Assembly (NCBI RefSeq): GCF_900102485.1
Contig: NZ_FNBX01000005.1
Coordinates: 93,835 to 157,834 of the forward strand
DNA length: 64,000 bases
Source: Desulfovibrio legallii
GTDB lineage: Bacteria > Desulfobacterota > Desulfovibrionia > Desulfovibrionales > Desulfovibrionaceae
Direction of reading: 5' to 3'
Position numbers and translations under genes: made by a program. The notes below the pieces were generated by a model. That model had not been told where the DNA came from. It did not search any database and was given only the letters and a program-made list of their open reading frames with translations. Position 1 is the stretch's first letter, and each line of letters starts with the position of its first letter. Shown here in pieces: positions 35,034-43,908 of this stretch.

Positions 35034-35903
35034 ATGCTGATCCTCAAACTGCAACCCCTCACCGACGCCTTTGACTGGCTGCATGTGGCCTGGGAGCACG
35101 CCGCCACCCAGCGCCGCGTGGCCTTCTGCATCCTCTGGGTCTACCTGCTGGCCCTGCTGGGCGTGGAGCTGCGCCGCCAGGGGCTTCTGCCGCCCTGGCT
35201 TGCCGCCATGACGCCCGCCAGCCATTTTTACGCCATCCACCTGGCCTTTACGCTCATCCTGGTGCTGGAGGTCATGGGCCTTATTCTGGTCATCCCCAGT
35301 TCGCTTTCGCAATCCATGGGCAAACAGTTTGAGATCCTTACCCTCATCCTGCTGCGCAACGCCTTCAAAGAGCTGGCCCACCTGCCGGAACCGGTGAGCG
35401 TGGTCAACGGCATGCAGCCCGTGTACAATATTGCCGTTTCCGGCGCGGGCGCGCTTTGCGTTTACCTTTGCCTGGGGCTTTACCGGCGCATGGCCAGACG
35501 CCACCCGCACTTTATCCAGACGCCGCAGCTGCGCATGGGCTATGTGCTGAGCAAAAAACTGCTGGCGCTGACCCTGTTCTGCGTTTTTCTGGTCATCGGC
35601 ATCCGGGATTTTATCCTCTTTATCCGCACCGGCGCGGACCAGAATTTTTTTGAAACCCTCTACACGGTGCTCATTTTTGCGGACATCGCCCTGGTGCTTA
35701 TTGCCCAGCGCTACATGCCCGCCTTCCACGCCGTATTCCGCAATTCCGGCTTTGTCATCGGCACCTTGCTCATGCGGCTGGCGCTCTCTGCCAGCCCGCT
35801 CTGGAGCCCCGCCATCGGCCTTTTCGCCGCGCTTTTCGTCCTGGCCCTGACCTGGGGCACCAATTATTTCACACCTGACGGGGACACTCCCGCTGCCGGC
35901 TGA
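35034..35903 (+). CDS. Integral membrane protein of unknown function
   Basis: A 289-residue protein with seven or so hydrophobic segments (for example VYLLALLGVEL, IHLAFTLILVLEVMGLILVI, FVIGTLLMRLAL) joined by short loops. Residues SQSMGKQFEILTLILLRNAFKEL and MQPVYNIAVSGAG suggest a family conserved in relatives, but no function is known. GGAGG lies twelve bases before the ATG, a long spacing, yet no other start is in frame. It is divergent from the FAD/Fe-S gene and may share a promoter region of 240 bp. Confidence 0.78.
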   Translation: MLILKLQPLTDAFDWLHVAWEHAATQRRVAFCILWVYLLALLGVELRRQGLLPPWLAAMTPASHFYAIHLAFTLILVLEVMGLILVIPSSLSQSMGKQFEILTLILLRNAFKELAHLPEPVSVVNGMQPVYNIAVSGAGALCVYLCLGLYRRMARRHPHFIQTPQLRMGYVLSKKLLALTLFCVFLVIGIRDFILFIRTGADQNFFETLYTVLIFADIALVLIAQRYMPAFHAVFRNSGFVIGTLLMRLALSASPLWSPAIGLFAALFVLALTWGTNYFTPDGDTPAAG

Positions 35904-35995
35904 CGCGCGCAGCCTTTGCGACCTGACCCTGAGGGCTGCAAACCAGCGGCAAGACGGACAGCGTCAGGGCTTTGCTGCCATGCTTCGTCAGGAGG

Positions 35996-36100
35996 ACGCC
36001 TGACGCATCCTCATGAGGAAGAAAAGTTTCTTGAAGGATGGGGGGTGTGGGGGGAAGGGAACTTTTGTGAACAAAAGTTCCCTTCCCCCCACAAAAAACT
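35996..36100. repeat. GC-rich hairpin repeat, copy 3
   Basis: Contains GAAAAGTTTCTTGAAGGATG and a perfect 22-bp stem (36047-36068 with 36071-36092) around a GA loop. Compared with copy 1 the stem reads AAGGGAACTT, with matching changes on the other side. It lies between two convergent genes and 17 bases from the adaptor-protein stop codon. Confidence 0.88.
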
Positions 36101-36116
36101 CCTGTCCAGCGGCCCC

Positions 36117-37643
36117 TTATCGGGGTTCGCGCAGGCTTTGGTCGAAGCCGGCGATGATAGGATAGAGGAAGTATTCAATAATGCGGCGTTCGCCCACGTT
36201 GATTTCGGCGGAGACGGTCATGCCGGGCAGAATGGTGAAGCCCTGGGGCAGGCTGCGCATGCTGGACAGGGGATCCGGCGGCAGTTCCAGGCGGGCGCGG
36301 TAAACGCTTTGTTCGCCGGCGGCGGTTTTTTTGAGGAAGGCGTCTTCGCTGACGGCCAGGACGGTGGCGTCGATTTTGCCGTGCTTCTGGAAGGGCATGG
36401 TGGCGAGTTTGACGCGGGCGGTCTGGCCCACGCGCACATAGCCGATATCCTGGGGCTGAATTTCCACGTCCACTTCCAGGGGGCTGTTGAGGGGCACCAG
36501 GGTAACCAGGGCTTCGGCTTCATCGGCCACGGAGCCCACGTTGCGCTTGGCCACCTCCAGCACCACGGCGTCCATGGGCGCGCGGATGTTGACGAGCTCA
36601 TTCATTTTCTGCGCTTTATTGAGCTGTTCGCGGGCCTGGTCCAGGTCACGCCGCACGGTGACCATCTCCTGGGCGGTGCTGCTGCGCCAGCCGGTGAGGT
36701 AAGCGGCCTTGTCCGCTTCCACGCTGGCGGCTTCGTAGCGCAGCTCCTGGATGCTGCTGTCCAGGCGGAGCACGTCGCTCTCCACGGTGAGGCGGTCTTT
36801 TTTCACCTCCAGGAAGCCGGCGCGGGCCTCGATGCCCTGCTCATAGAGCTTGCGGCGCATTTCTTCAAATTCGCGATAGATCTTCAGGCGTTCCTTGCGG
36901 CGCTGGAGGTCCTCGATGGTGGAGGCAATTTCCGAGACCAGGCGTTTTTCCTGCTCTTCATAGGTGCGGATGCGGGCGGCGAACTCCGCATGCCGGTTCT
37001 GGTAAATATCGGCCTGCACGCGCTGTTCGCGCTGCTGGGAGGCATTGAGGGGCGGGGCCTCCGGAGCCGGCGGCGGGGGGTAGGTGGTTTCGTCCATTTC
37101 GCACTGCAGGCGGGCGGCGTGGGCGGAGAGGCTGATGATGCGCTCCTGCAGCTGGGAGAGATCGGCCTGGGCAAAGGTGGGGTCCAGCACCACCAGGAGG
37201 TCGCCTTTGTGGACGCGCTGGCCCATGACCACGCGGATATCCTTGACGAGCGAGATGCTGTAGGACTGCAGCACCACCGGGGTGGCCACGGTAACGATTT
37301 TGCCCTCGGCGGAGACGATTTTGTCGATCTTGCCCACAATGGCCCAGATGATGAGCACGCAGAGCACGCCGGCCAGGGTAAAGAGGGTCCAGCGGGCGCC
37401 CAGGGGCGGCGTGGCGCGCTCCAGCAGGACGCGGTCGGGCTGGAAGCGCAGAATGTCGCGCGGCACCTCGCGCTGTTGCTGGGGCTGCTGGGGCTGATCC
37501 GCTGCAGGGGCGGCGCCTGCCGCAGGGGCGTCGCCTGCCGTGACGGGCAAAGACAGCGGCGGGGGCGACGCGGGCCGGAAGCGGGCGGGCAGCAGCGCAA
37601 GGCAGCGCGCCCGCAGAAGGGCAAGGAAGGACGGCAGGCTCAC
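36117..37643 (-). CDS. Type I secretion membrane-fusion (HlyD-family) protein
   Basis: Periplasmic adaptor linking the ABC exporter to an outer-membrane channel. A GTG start at 37643 overlapping the exporter stop codon (GTGA) with AGGGGGT upstream gives 508 residues. After a Pro/Gln-rich cytoplasmic leader comes one membrane anchor (WTLFTLAGVLCVLIIWAIVG), a lipoyl half-motif (VSAEGKIVTVATPVVLQSYS), a long coiled coil (about 150-330) and the C-terminal beta domain with FTILPGMTVSAEINVGERRIIEYFL. That ending is diagnostic of the HlyD/LapC type. No TolC-like gene is in the window. Confidence 0.93.
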   Translation of the reverse strand: MSLPSFLALLRARCLALLPARFRPASPPPLSLPVTAGDAPAAGAAPAADQPQQPQQQREVPRDILRFQPDRVLLERATPPLGARWTLFTLAGVLCVLIIWAIVGKIDKIVSAEGKIVTVATPVVLQSYSISLVKDIRVVMGQRVHKGDLLVVLDPTFAQADLSQLQERIISLSAHAARLQCEMDETTYPPPPAPEAPPLNASQQREQRVQADIYQNRHAEFAARIRTYEEQEKRLVSEIASTIEDLQRRKERLKIYREFEEMRRKLYEQGIEARAGFLEVKKDRLTVESDVLRLDSSIQELRYEAASVEADKAAYLTGWRSSTAQEMVTVRRDLDQAREQLNKAQKMNELVNIRAPMDAVVLEVAKRNVGSVADEAEALVTLVPLNSPLEVDVEIQPQDIGYVRVGQTARVKLATMPFQKHGKIDATVLAVSEDAFLKKTAAGEQSVYRARLELPPDPLSSMRSLPQGFTILPGMTVSAEINVGERRIIEYFLYPIIAGFDQSLREPR

Positions 37644-40162
37644 AGCACCCCCTGTTGAACGGCGTTCTGGCGATCCCAAAGCGCGCGGTAGATGGGGCAC
37701 TCGGCATAGACTTTTTCGTGGGGGCCCGCGCCCACCAGGCGGCCGTTGTCCAGCACCAGGATCTGGTCGGCATGGCGCAGCATGGAAAGGCGGTGGCTTA
37801 CGATGATCATGGTGCGGCCCCTGCCGATGGTATTGATGTTGCCCTGGATTTCGGCTTCGCTTTCGGGGTCCAGGGCGCTGGTGGCTTCGTCAAAAATCAT
37901 GAGCTTGGGATCCGTGAGCAGGGCGCGGGCAATGGCCAGGCGCTGGCGCTGCCCGCCGGAGAGGTTGGAGCCGCCCTCCTCCAGCACGGTATTGTAGCCT
38001 TCGGGCAGTTTTTCAATGAACTCGTGGGCTGCGGCCATGCGGGAGGCGTGGACAATTTCTTCCAGGGTGGCCGTGGGCCTGGTCATGGCGATATTGTCGC
38101 GCACGCGGCCGCGGAAGAGGAAGTTTTCCTGCAGCACCACGCCGATGGAACGGCGCAGGTGGGCCATGTCAATATCGCGGATATTGTGGTTGTCTATCCA
38201 GATATCGCCTTCCTGCAAGGGCTGCAGGCGCTGGATAAGCCGGGTGAGCGTGCTCTTGCCCGAGCCGGAGCGCCCCACAACGCCCAGCACGCTGCCCGCC
38301 GGGCAGTCGAAGCTCACGTCCGAGAGGGCGGGCGCGCCGTCCTTGGTGTAGCGGAAGGTGAGGTTGCGGCAGCGGATGGCCCCGTTAATGCGGGGCAGCA
38401 CGCCGCGCGCGCCGCCGTCTTCCGGGGGTTCGTCCATCACCTGGGCCAGCATGCGCATGGAGATGCCCGTTTCCTGGTACTGCTGGATAAGCCCGGCAAT
38501 CTGCACCAGGGGGCCCGTAACGCGGGCGGAGTACATGTTAAAAGCCACCAACGCGCCCACGGTCATGGTGTTGTCAAAGACCTGGTAGACGCCCCACCAG
38601 ATGATGGCCAGGGTCATGCACTTCTGCATCACCTGCATGAAGGTGCTGATGGCGATGGACATTTTGCCCACGCGGAAGCGCATGCCCGTAGCCACGGCGG
38701 CGCGGTTGTCCCAGCCGCGACGGCGCAGGGGCTCCAGCGAGAGGGATTTGACGGTGGGCATGGCCCGGATGTTTTCCACCAGAAAGGCCTGACGTTCGCC
38801 CTCAGTGGCGTAAAGATCCTGCAGGCGCTGGCGGAAGGGCCCCATAGCCAGGAAGATGATCAGCGCGGAAAGGCCGGAAAAAAGCAGCACCAGCACGGTC
38901 AGCCGCCAGCTGTAGGCAAAAAGGATGGGCAGCACCACAAAGAGGGAGACGCTGTCCAGCATGGCCCCGAACAACCGGCCCGTGAGAAATTCGCGGATTT
39001 TTTCCGGCTGCTGCATGTGCTTGATAAGCACGCCGGCCGGGGTGCGCTCAAAAAACGGCAAGGCCACGCTGGTAAGGTGCTCAAAGGTGCGGATGGCCAG
39101 GCGCAGATCAATGACGCTGGTGGCGTAGAGCAGCAGGTAAGAGCGCAACCAGCCGAAAACGGCCTCAAAGATGATGGCCGCCAGCATGCCCAGGGCCAGC
39201 ACGTGGAGGGTTATTTCCGCGTGGTGGGTCACCACGCGGTCAATAATAATCTGGAAAAACAGCGGCATGGCCAAGCCCAGCACCTGCAGGGCAATGGCGG
39301 CCAGGCCCACTTCGGCCATATTGGCCTTCATCTGCTTTATTTCGTTGAGAAAGAACGAGAAGCCAAACTTTTTGGGCGGCGGGGGAATGGCGCTTTCCAC
39401 ATGCAGGGATTTGACAAAGGTCACCTGCCCGGTGAGCAGGGGCTCCACCTCGGCCCTGGGCAGGGTGACGTGCCCGGCAAAGGGGCGGTCGGGGTTTTCG
39501 ATTTCCAGGCCGCCGTCCTCGTGGATCTGCCAGAGGATGAGCAGCCCCCCGCCCTGGCAGTGCAAAATGGCCGGCAAGGCGGACTGCATCTGCATAAGGC
39601 CGTCCAGGCCCAGAGCTGCCGTATGGCCCTGAAAGCCGTTGTCCCCCAGCATGCGCAAAAAGAGTTTGGGGTCCGGCTCGCCGTTCTGGAGCAGGTAGGC
39701 GTGGATAAGGTCGTCGGCGGCCAGGTCTTTGTTGTAGTGGCGGGCAATGCTCACCAGGGCCTGCACATGCCGATGGGGCTGCCGCTGGGGGGTCAGCAGC
39801 AGGGCCACGCCCGCGCACTGGGGCTCCAGCTCGGCAAAGGGGACGTTGATCTGCTTGAGGGGCTTTTGGGTCGGATCAATAATGCTGGCCAGGGGCTTGC
39901 CGCGCACCTTGCCCACAAACAGCACGGAAGCGCCGTTTTTGAGCAGCAGCGCCACGGGGCCGGCCAGGGGCCGGGCAGCAATATCCGCCAAAGGCTCCTC
40001 TCGCACCACATTGACGCCAAGCCCCAGGCGCTGCCCCAGCGCCTCAAGGTCCGCTTCCGACACAGAACCTTTCTGGGGCACGCTCACGGATGCGGGCGCG
40101 GGCAGTTTGCACAAATGCGCGGCCAGCGCCAGGCAGGGAACAACGGAAGTAGGAAATTGCAT
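37640..40162 (-). CDS. Type I secretion ABC exporter with two C39-like domains
   Basis: Inner-membrane exporter of a type I secretion system, 840 residues, clearly longer than the usual 700-720. The first 135 residues (SEADLEALGQRLGLGVNVV ... GASVLFVGKVRGK) and the next 130 (QALVSIARHYNKDLAADDL ... GGGLLILWQIHEDGG) each resemble a catalytically dead C39-peptidase-like domain, which in HlyB holds the unfolded substrate. Then come six membrane helices (about 290-560) and a nucleotide-binding domain with GRSGSGKST, SNLSGGQRQRLAIARALL and LMIFDEATSALDPESE. It follows the glycosyltransferase by 20 bases. Confidence 0.92.
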   Translation of the reverse strand: MQFPTSVVPCLALAAHLCKLPAPASVSVPQKGSVSEADLEALGQRLGLGVNVVREEPLADIAARPLAGPVALLLKNGASVLFVGKVRGKPLASIIDPTQKPLKQINVPFAELEPQCAGVALLLTPQRQPHRHVQALVSIARHYNKDLAADDLIHAYLLQNGEPDPKLFLRMLGDNGFQGHTAALGLDGLMQMQSALPAILHCQGGGLLILWQIHEDGGLEIENPDRPFAGHVTLPRAEVEPLLTGQVTFVKSLHVESAIPPPPKKFGFSFFLNEIKQMKANMAEVGLAAIALQVLGLAMPLFFQIIIDRVVTHHAEITLHVLALGMLAAIIFEAVFGWLRSYLLLYATSVIDLRLAIRTFEHLTSVALPFFERTPAGVLIKHMQQPEKIREFLTGRLFGAMLDSVSLFVVLPILFAYSWRLTVLVLLFSGLSALIIFLAMGPFRQRLQDLYATEGERQAFLVENIRAMPTVKSLSLEPLRRRGWDNRAAVATGMRFRVGKMSIAISTFMQVMQKCMTLAIIWWGVYQVFDNTMTVGALVAFNMYSARVTGPLVQIAGLIQQYQETGISMRMLAQVMDEPPEDGGARGVLPRINGAIRCRNLTFRYTKDGAPALSDVSFDCPAGSVLGVVGRSGSGKSTLTRLIQRLQPLQEGDIWIDNHNIRDIDMAHLRRSIGVVLQENFLFRGRVRDNIAMTRPTATLEEIVHASRMAAAHEFIEKLPEGYNTVLEEGGSNLSGGQRQRLAIARALLTDPKLMIFDEATSALDPESEAEIQGNINTIGRGRTMIIVSHRLSMLRHADQILVLDNGRLVGAGPHEKVYAECPIYRALWDRQNAVQQGVL

Positions 40163-40182
40163 GGTTGCCTTTTTGCGTGGGC

Positions 40183-41403
40183 TTACGCCTGATTCAGGTA
40201 ATACGCGGCCTTAAGCAGGGCCACATGGCGGGGCAGCAGTTTGTGCAGGGCGTAGCGGTTCAGGATGGTCTTGCGGGCATTGGCCCGCACCCTGTCCAGC
40301 TTTTCACGGTTGGCCAGGCAGGCGGCCACGCGCCGGGCCAGGGCCTCATGGTCCCAGAAATCCGTCAGAAAGCCGTTGACGCCGTCCTGCACCACTTCGC
40401 GCACGGGTTCGGTATTGGAGGCCACCAGCAGGCAGCCGCAGCTCATGGCCTCCAGCATGGACCAGGAGAGCACAAAGGGCGCGGTGAGGTAGACGTGCAC
40501 GTCTGAGGCGCGCAACAGCGCCCGGTACTGGTCGTAAGGCTGAAAGGGGATGAAGTGCACCCGGCTGTCGTCCACCGTCACTTCTTCGCGCAGCACGTCC
40601 TTCCAGGTTTTGCCGTCCTTGCGCTTGCCGCTGTAGGCCGCGCGGTCGTCGGCCATAATGACCACGTGGGCCCTGGGCCGGGCCGCCAGCAGGGAAGGCA
40701 GGCTGCGGTAAAAGGTGGGAAAGCCGCGGTAGGGCTCCAGCCCGCGCGTGGCGTAGGTGACGATTTCCCCGGCCTGCGAGAGGTCCAGCCCCTTAAGCCT
40801 GAGGGGCGTTTTGGCCTGGGGCGCAAAAAACTGGGTGTCAATGCCGTCGTGCAGGGTATGGATTTTGTGCAGAAATTCCGGCGGATGCTGGGTGCGCTGC
40901 CATTCCGTGGGGGCAATGCCCAGCACGCATTCCTTAAGGGCCGAAAGCGTGCACATGTTGCTCTGGCGGTTTTCGGCGCGGGTATTGAGCGCCACGGGCT
41001 TGTCGCCGGCAAAAAAGCGCGTGTCCGCATTGGCGGAGTAATACCACTCAAAAAAACCGGCGTGGGCCGCCTCCGGAAAAATGTCCGGCGCGTAGATGCA
41101 GCAGCCGAAACCCACATGCCCGTAGATGAGATCCGGCCGGTAGCCCTCCTTGCGCAGCGCCACCATGGCGTCGGCAAAGCGCTCGCCCTGCGCAAGCAGG
41201 GTCAGGTACTTTTTGCGCGGGGAGCTGGGGGTTTTTTCTTCCGTCGGCAGAGGCACCTGACGCCATTCCACGCCGGGCACATTGAGGTCTTTACGCCGGT
41301 AGTGGGAAAGAAAAAGCACCTTATTGGCCGGGTCCGCAGCCAGCTCCACGGCCAGACGGTGGAACTGACCGGGGAAATTGTTGTGGGCCAGAAGAATATT
41401 CAT
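40183..41403 (-). CDS. Family-4-like glycosyltransferase in the secretion operon
   Basis: A 406-residue GT-B-fold enzyme opening MNILLAHNNFPGQFHRLAVEL. The N-terminal half matches the glycosyltransferase family 4-like acceptor domain and the C-terminal half has the donor-site pattern FVLSWSMLEAMSCGCLLVASNTEPVREV with a conserved glutamate. It starts the three-gene secretion operon behind a good sigma-70 promoter. That position suggests it modifies the secreted protein or a partner, but it could equally act on surface polysaccharide. Confidence 0.87.
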   Translation of the reverse strand: MNILLAHNNFPGQFHRLAVELAADPANKVLFLSHYRRKDLNVPGVEWRQVPLPTEEKTPSSPRKKYLTLLAQGERFADAMVALRKEGYRPDLIYGHVGFGCCIYAPDIFPEAAHAGFFEWYYSANADTRFFAGDKPVALNTRAENRQSNMCTLSALKECVLGIAPTEWQRTQHPPEFLHKIHTLHDGIDTQFFAPQAKTPLRLKGLDLSQAGEIVTYATRGLEPYRGFPTFYRSLPSLLAARPRAHVVIMADDRAAYSGKRKDGKTWKDVLREEVTVDDSRVHFIPFQPYDQYRALLRASDVHVYLTAPFVLSWSMLEAMSCGCLLVASNTEPVREVVQDGVNGFLTDFWDHEALARRVAACLANREKLDRVRANARKTILNRYALHKLLPRHVALLKAAYYLNQA

Positions 41404-41486
41404 AGGCTTCCATCTACAGGCTAAACTACCAGCGCTATCGGGCGCAGATACGTTTTCGTTGATTGCGGCCAGTGAAAAACTTGTTC

Positions 41487-41515
41487 AATCTATGCCAATG
41501 CCGTATAGCGGTCAA
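41487..41515 (-). promoter_or_regulatory. Sigma-70 promoter of the secretion operon
   Basis: On the minus strand TTGACC (41510-41515) and TAGATT (41487-41492) are separated by 17 bases. The predicted start near 41480 leaves a leader of about 77 bases before the glycosyltransferase ATG. Confidence 0.65.
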
Positions 41516-41534
41516 GAACAAGGGCCCACACAGC

Positions 41535-41569
41535 GCAAGCGCCGCCGGAAAACCTCCGGCGGCGCTTGC
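41535..41569. terminator. Hairpin between ddl and the secretion operon
   Basis: GCAAGCGCCGCCGGA and TCCGGCGGCGCTTGC form a perfect 15-bp stem with a five-base loop, 25 bases past the ddl stop codon. There is no T-tract downstream on the minus strand. Confidence 0.55.
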
Positions 41570-41593
41570 CTGCGTAAAAAAATAGTTTTTTGC

Positions 41594-42508
41594 TCAGCTG
41601 TGGGCGTGTTCCCGCAAGCCAAGCTCTATAAGCCGCTCCAGCAGCTGCCCGAAATCCATGCCCAGGGCGCGGGCCTCCCGGGGCACCAGGCTGGTGGCGG
41701 TCATGCCGGGCAGAGTATTGACCTCCAGCAGGCTCAGGCTGTCGTCCGGGCCCAGGATGAAGTCGGCCCGGCTGTAGCCCGCAAGCCCCAGGGCGCGGTG
41801 GGCGGCCAGGGAGATCCGCTGCGCCCTGGCCGTCAGTTCCGGCCCGATGGGCGCGGGGCAAAGCTCGCGCGCGCCGTCGCTGGCGTATTTGCTTTTGTAG
41901 TCAAAAAAATCCCCGGCCAGGGGCTCGATGAGGATGGGGGGCAAGGCCTCCTCGCCCAGGACGCCGCAGGTCACTTCCCGCCCCGGCAGCACGGGCTCCA
42001 GCAGGGCCTCGTCCCCGGCGGCGAAGATGGACGCAAGCACCGCGTCCAGCTCCTGTTTGTCGCGGGCGCGGCCCAGACGCAGGGAAGAGCCCCCGGTGTT
42101 GCTTTTGGCGAACAGGGGGTAGGGCAGGCGGGGCCGCCAGCCCGGCGGCGGAGGCTGGGGCAGAAATTCCCAATCCGCTGTGGGCAGGCCCGCCTGGCGG
42201 AAGATCTGCTTGGCCGCGGCCTTGTTCAGGGCCAGAAAGGAGCCCGCCGGCCCGGCCCCCTGGTAGGGGCAGCCCACCCGCTCCAGCATGGCCTGCACCA
42301 GGCCGTCCTCTCCGGGCGCGCCGTGCAGGTTGATGAGGGCAAAGTCATACGCCTGCGCCGTCTGGAGCAGACTGTCGAAGGATTCCAGCAGATCAAACAG
42401 GGTGACGCTGTGCCCGCGCGCAACGAGGGCCTGACGCATGGCTGCGGCCCCGCTGAGCGAGACCTCGCGCTCAGTGGACCAACCGCCCGCAATCAAAAGA
42501 ATTTTCAT
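41594..42508 (-). CDS. ddl: D-alanine--D-alanine ligase
   Basis: ATP-grasp ligase making the D-Ala-D-Ala dipeptide of peptidoglycan. The 304-residue product opens MKILLIAGGWSTEREVSLSGA, has INLHGAPGEDGLVQAML, the ATP-grasp lysine region PLFAKSNTGGSS, and the metal-binding end RADFILGPDDSLSLLEVNTLPGMT in parts. The start codon lies inside the end of the HD gene (38-bp overlap), so expression is probably coupled. The ribosome site is weak. Confidence 0.95.
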   Translation of the reverse strand: MKILLIAGGWSTEREVSLSGAAAMRQALVARGHSVTLFDLLESFDSLLQTAQAYDFALINLHGAPGEDGLVQAMLERVGCPYQGAGPAGSFLALNKAAAKQIFRQAGLPTADWEFLPQPPPPGWRPRLPYPLFAKSNTGGSSLRLGRARDKQELDAVLASIFAAGDEALLEPVLPGREVTCGVLGEEALPPILIEPLAGDFFDYKSKYASDGARELCPAPIGPELTARAQRISLAAHRALGLAGYSRADFILGPDDSLSLLEVNTLPGMTATSLVPREARALGMDFGQLLERLIELGLREHAHS

Positions 42509-43121
42509 GCAAGGACCATCCCAGCAGCGCCGCAAGAGCGCCTTCAATGGTTTTGCCCTGTCGGTAGGCGGCGCGGATGCCCTCACGGGCTTCCTCACTG
42601 CGGCCGTAGCGTTGGAGGAGGTCGTCGTACCGTTCTTCCAGGGTGACGCAGACGTCGTGGCGCACGCGCTTGTCGGCATACATGACAAAGAAAGGCAGGG
42701 CGCAGATATCCCGCCCCTGGGGCAGATCCCAGGGCCACCACACATGGAGCATGACGCCCTGGGCCACGGCGTAGTTGCCCGTTTCGGCCACGGTCCAGGC
42801 CGCGCCCAGCTGGGCGTGGCTGCCGCCGTAACGGACGCAGTAGGTTTTGGCGAGATCGTGCAGCAAGGCGCTGGCGCGTACCTGGGCGGCCTTTACGGGC
42901 AGGCCCAGAGCCTCGGCCCGCTGCGCCAGGGCTGTGGCAATGTGGGCCACCAACAGGGAGTGCCGCCGGATGTTGGGCAGCATGGCGTACTTCTCCCAGA
43001 GGGCGAAGCAGGCTGCGTCTTCGGGCGCGGCAACAGACCCGCTTCTGCCGCACAGCTGGGGCAGAAAGGGCAGCGCGGCCAGCGGGCTGGCGGGGGGCGC
43101 GACAGAACCTGCGACATTCAT
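42471..43121 (-). CDS. HD-domain phosphohydrolase
   Basis: A 216-residue metal-dependent phosphohydrolase. The first metal histidine is in NIRRHSLLVAHIA, the HD pair in SALLHDLAKTYCVR and a later ligand probably in YGGSHAQLGAAW. It belongs to the HDIG-type group that includes hydrolases of cyclic or diphosphate nucleotides; the substrate is unknown. Its 3' end overlaps ddl by 38 bases. The N-terminus is Ala/Pro-rich and lacks a strong ribosome site. Confidence 0.84.
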   Translation of the reverse strand: MNVAGSVAPPASPLAALPFLPQLCGRSGSVAAPEDAACFALWEKYAMLPNIRRHSLLVAHIATALAQRAEALGLPVKAAQVRASALLHDLAKTYCVRYGGSHAQLGAAWTVAETGNYAVAQGVMLHVWWPWDLPQGRDICALPFFVMYADKRVRHDVCVTLEERYDDLLQRYGRSEEAREGIRAAYRQGKTIEGALAALLGWSLHENSFDCGRLVH

Positions 43122-43179
43122 GGCCGGAGTATGCCAGCAAGCCCCGGCCCTGGCAAGGCGCGGCGGCGCGCAAAAGCGC

Positions 43180-43223
43180 GGGACGGGCCGTGCGGCAGCA
43201 GGGGCCGCCGCACGGCCCGTCCC
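43180..43223 (-). terminator. Terminator after the DUF1641 gene
   Basis: A perfect 17-bp stem (GGGACGGGCCGTGCGGC and its complement) with a ten-base loop starts 8 bases past the stop codon; on the minus strand it is followed by GCGCTTTTG. Confidence 0.65.
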
Positions 43224-43230
43224 GGATCGG

Positions 43231-43896
43231 CTATTGGGGCGCGCTTTGCCCGCCGGCTTTGCCGAGCGTTCTGGTCAGCTCCGCCAGCAGGCCCAGAGCC
43301 TGCCTGCCCTCCGAGCTGCGCAGGGTTGCGAGCAGGCCCAGCAAGCCCGTGGGCCTGGCCTGGGCCAGGTCAATTTCTCCTGCGGCATCCAGCAGGCGGG
43401 TTATTCTGGCCTGCAGTTCAGGGTCGGCAAGGCGCTGCAGCTGCCGGGTCAGAAACGCAAGGCCTGCGCCCAGCCGGGCTATGTCCTCCGGGCCCTGACC
43501 CTCCAGCCAGCCGCCACCCGCGCGCTTGAGGGCGGCGAGTTTTTCAAACACGCCGTCTTTTTCCCAGGCGTCCATTTTGGCAATGACGTGCGGGAAGGTC
43601 GGCCCCACCGCGGGGTGCAGGATGCGCCACAGGTCCGAGAGGTTTTCCAGCTGGTCGAGCAGCCAGGTGAGCTTGGGGACGCTGAGCAGCCCTTTTCTGC
43701 CCAGGTCCAGGATGTCGTCCAGCGAAACCCTGCCGTTGAGGCATTCCAGCTCTTCGACAAGCAGGCGAAAAGCATGGTTGCCGATGGGCGTCAGCTGCTC
43801 CATGAGGGCCCGGCTGTTTTCCCCGCGTTCCTGCAGGGCCGCGAGCCTGCCTTCAATGGCCTCCAGGCGCTCCAGAATCTTTTCTTCAGATGTCAT
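43231..43896 (-). CDS. DUF1641-family protein, probable partner of the adjacent flavoprotein
   Basis: A 221-residue helical protein opening with a coiled coil (EEKILERLEAIEGRLAALQER). The central section VSLDDILDLGRKGLLSVPKLTWLLDQLENLSDLW corresponds in outline to DUF1641, a family repeatedly found beside sulfide:quinone oxidoreductase genes. No catalytic motif or signal peptide is seen. It lies 12 bases after the flavoprotein gene with GGAGG before its ATG, so the two form an operon ended by the hairpin at 43180. Confidence 0.78.
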   Translation of the reverse strand: MTSEEKILERLEAIEGRLAALQERGENSRALMEQLTPIGNHAFRLLVEELECLNGRVSLDDILDLGRKGLLSVPKLTWLLDQLENLSDLWRILHPAVGPTFPHVIAKMDAWEKDGVFEKLAALKRAGGGWLEGQGPEDIARLGAGLAFLTRQLQRLADPELQARITRLLDAAGEIDLAQARPTGLLGLLATLRSSEGRQALGLLAELTRTLGKAGGQSAPQ

Positions 43897-43908
43897 ACGG
43901 CCTCCGGA

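Noticed and set aside
37655..40192. 845-codon open frame opposite the type I exporter
   Set aside because: Antisense shadow; the exporter on the other strand has complete ATPase motifs.
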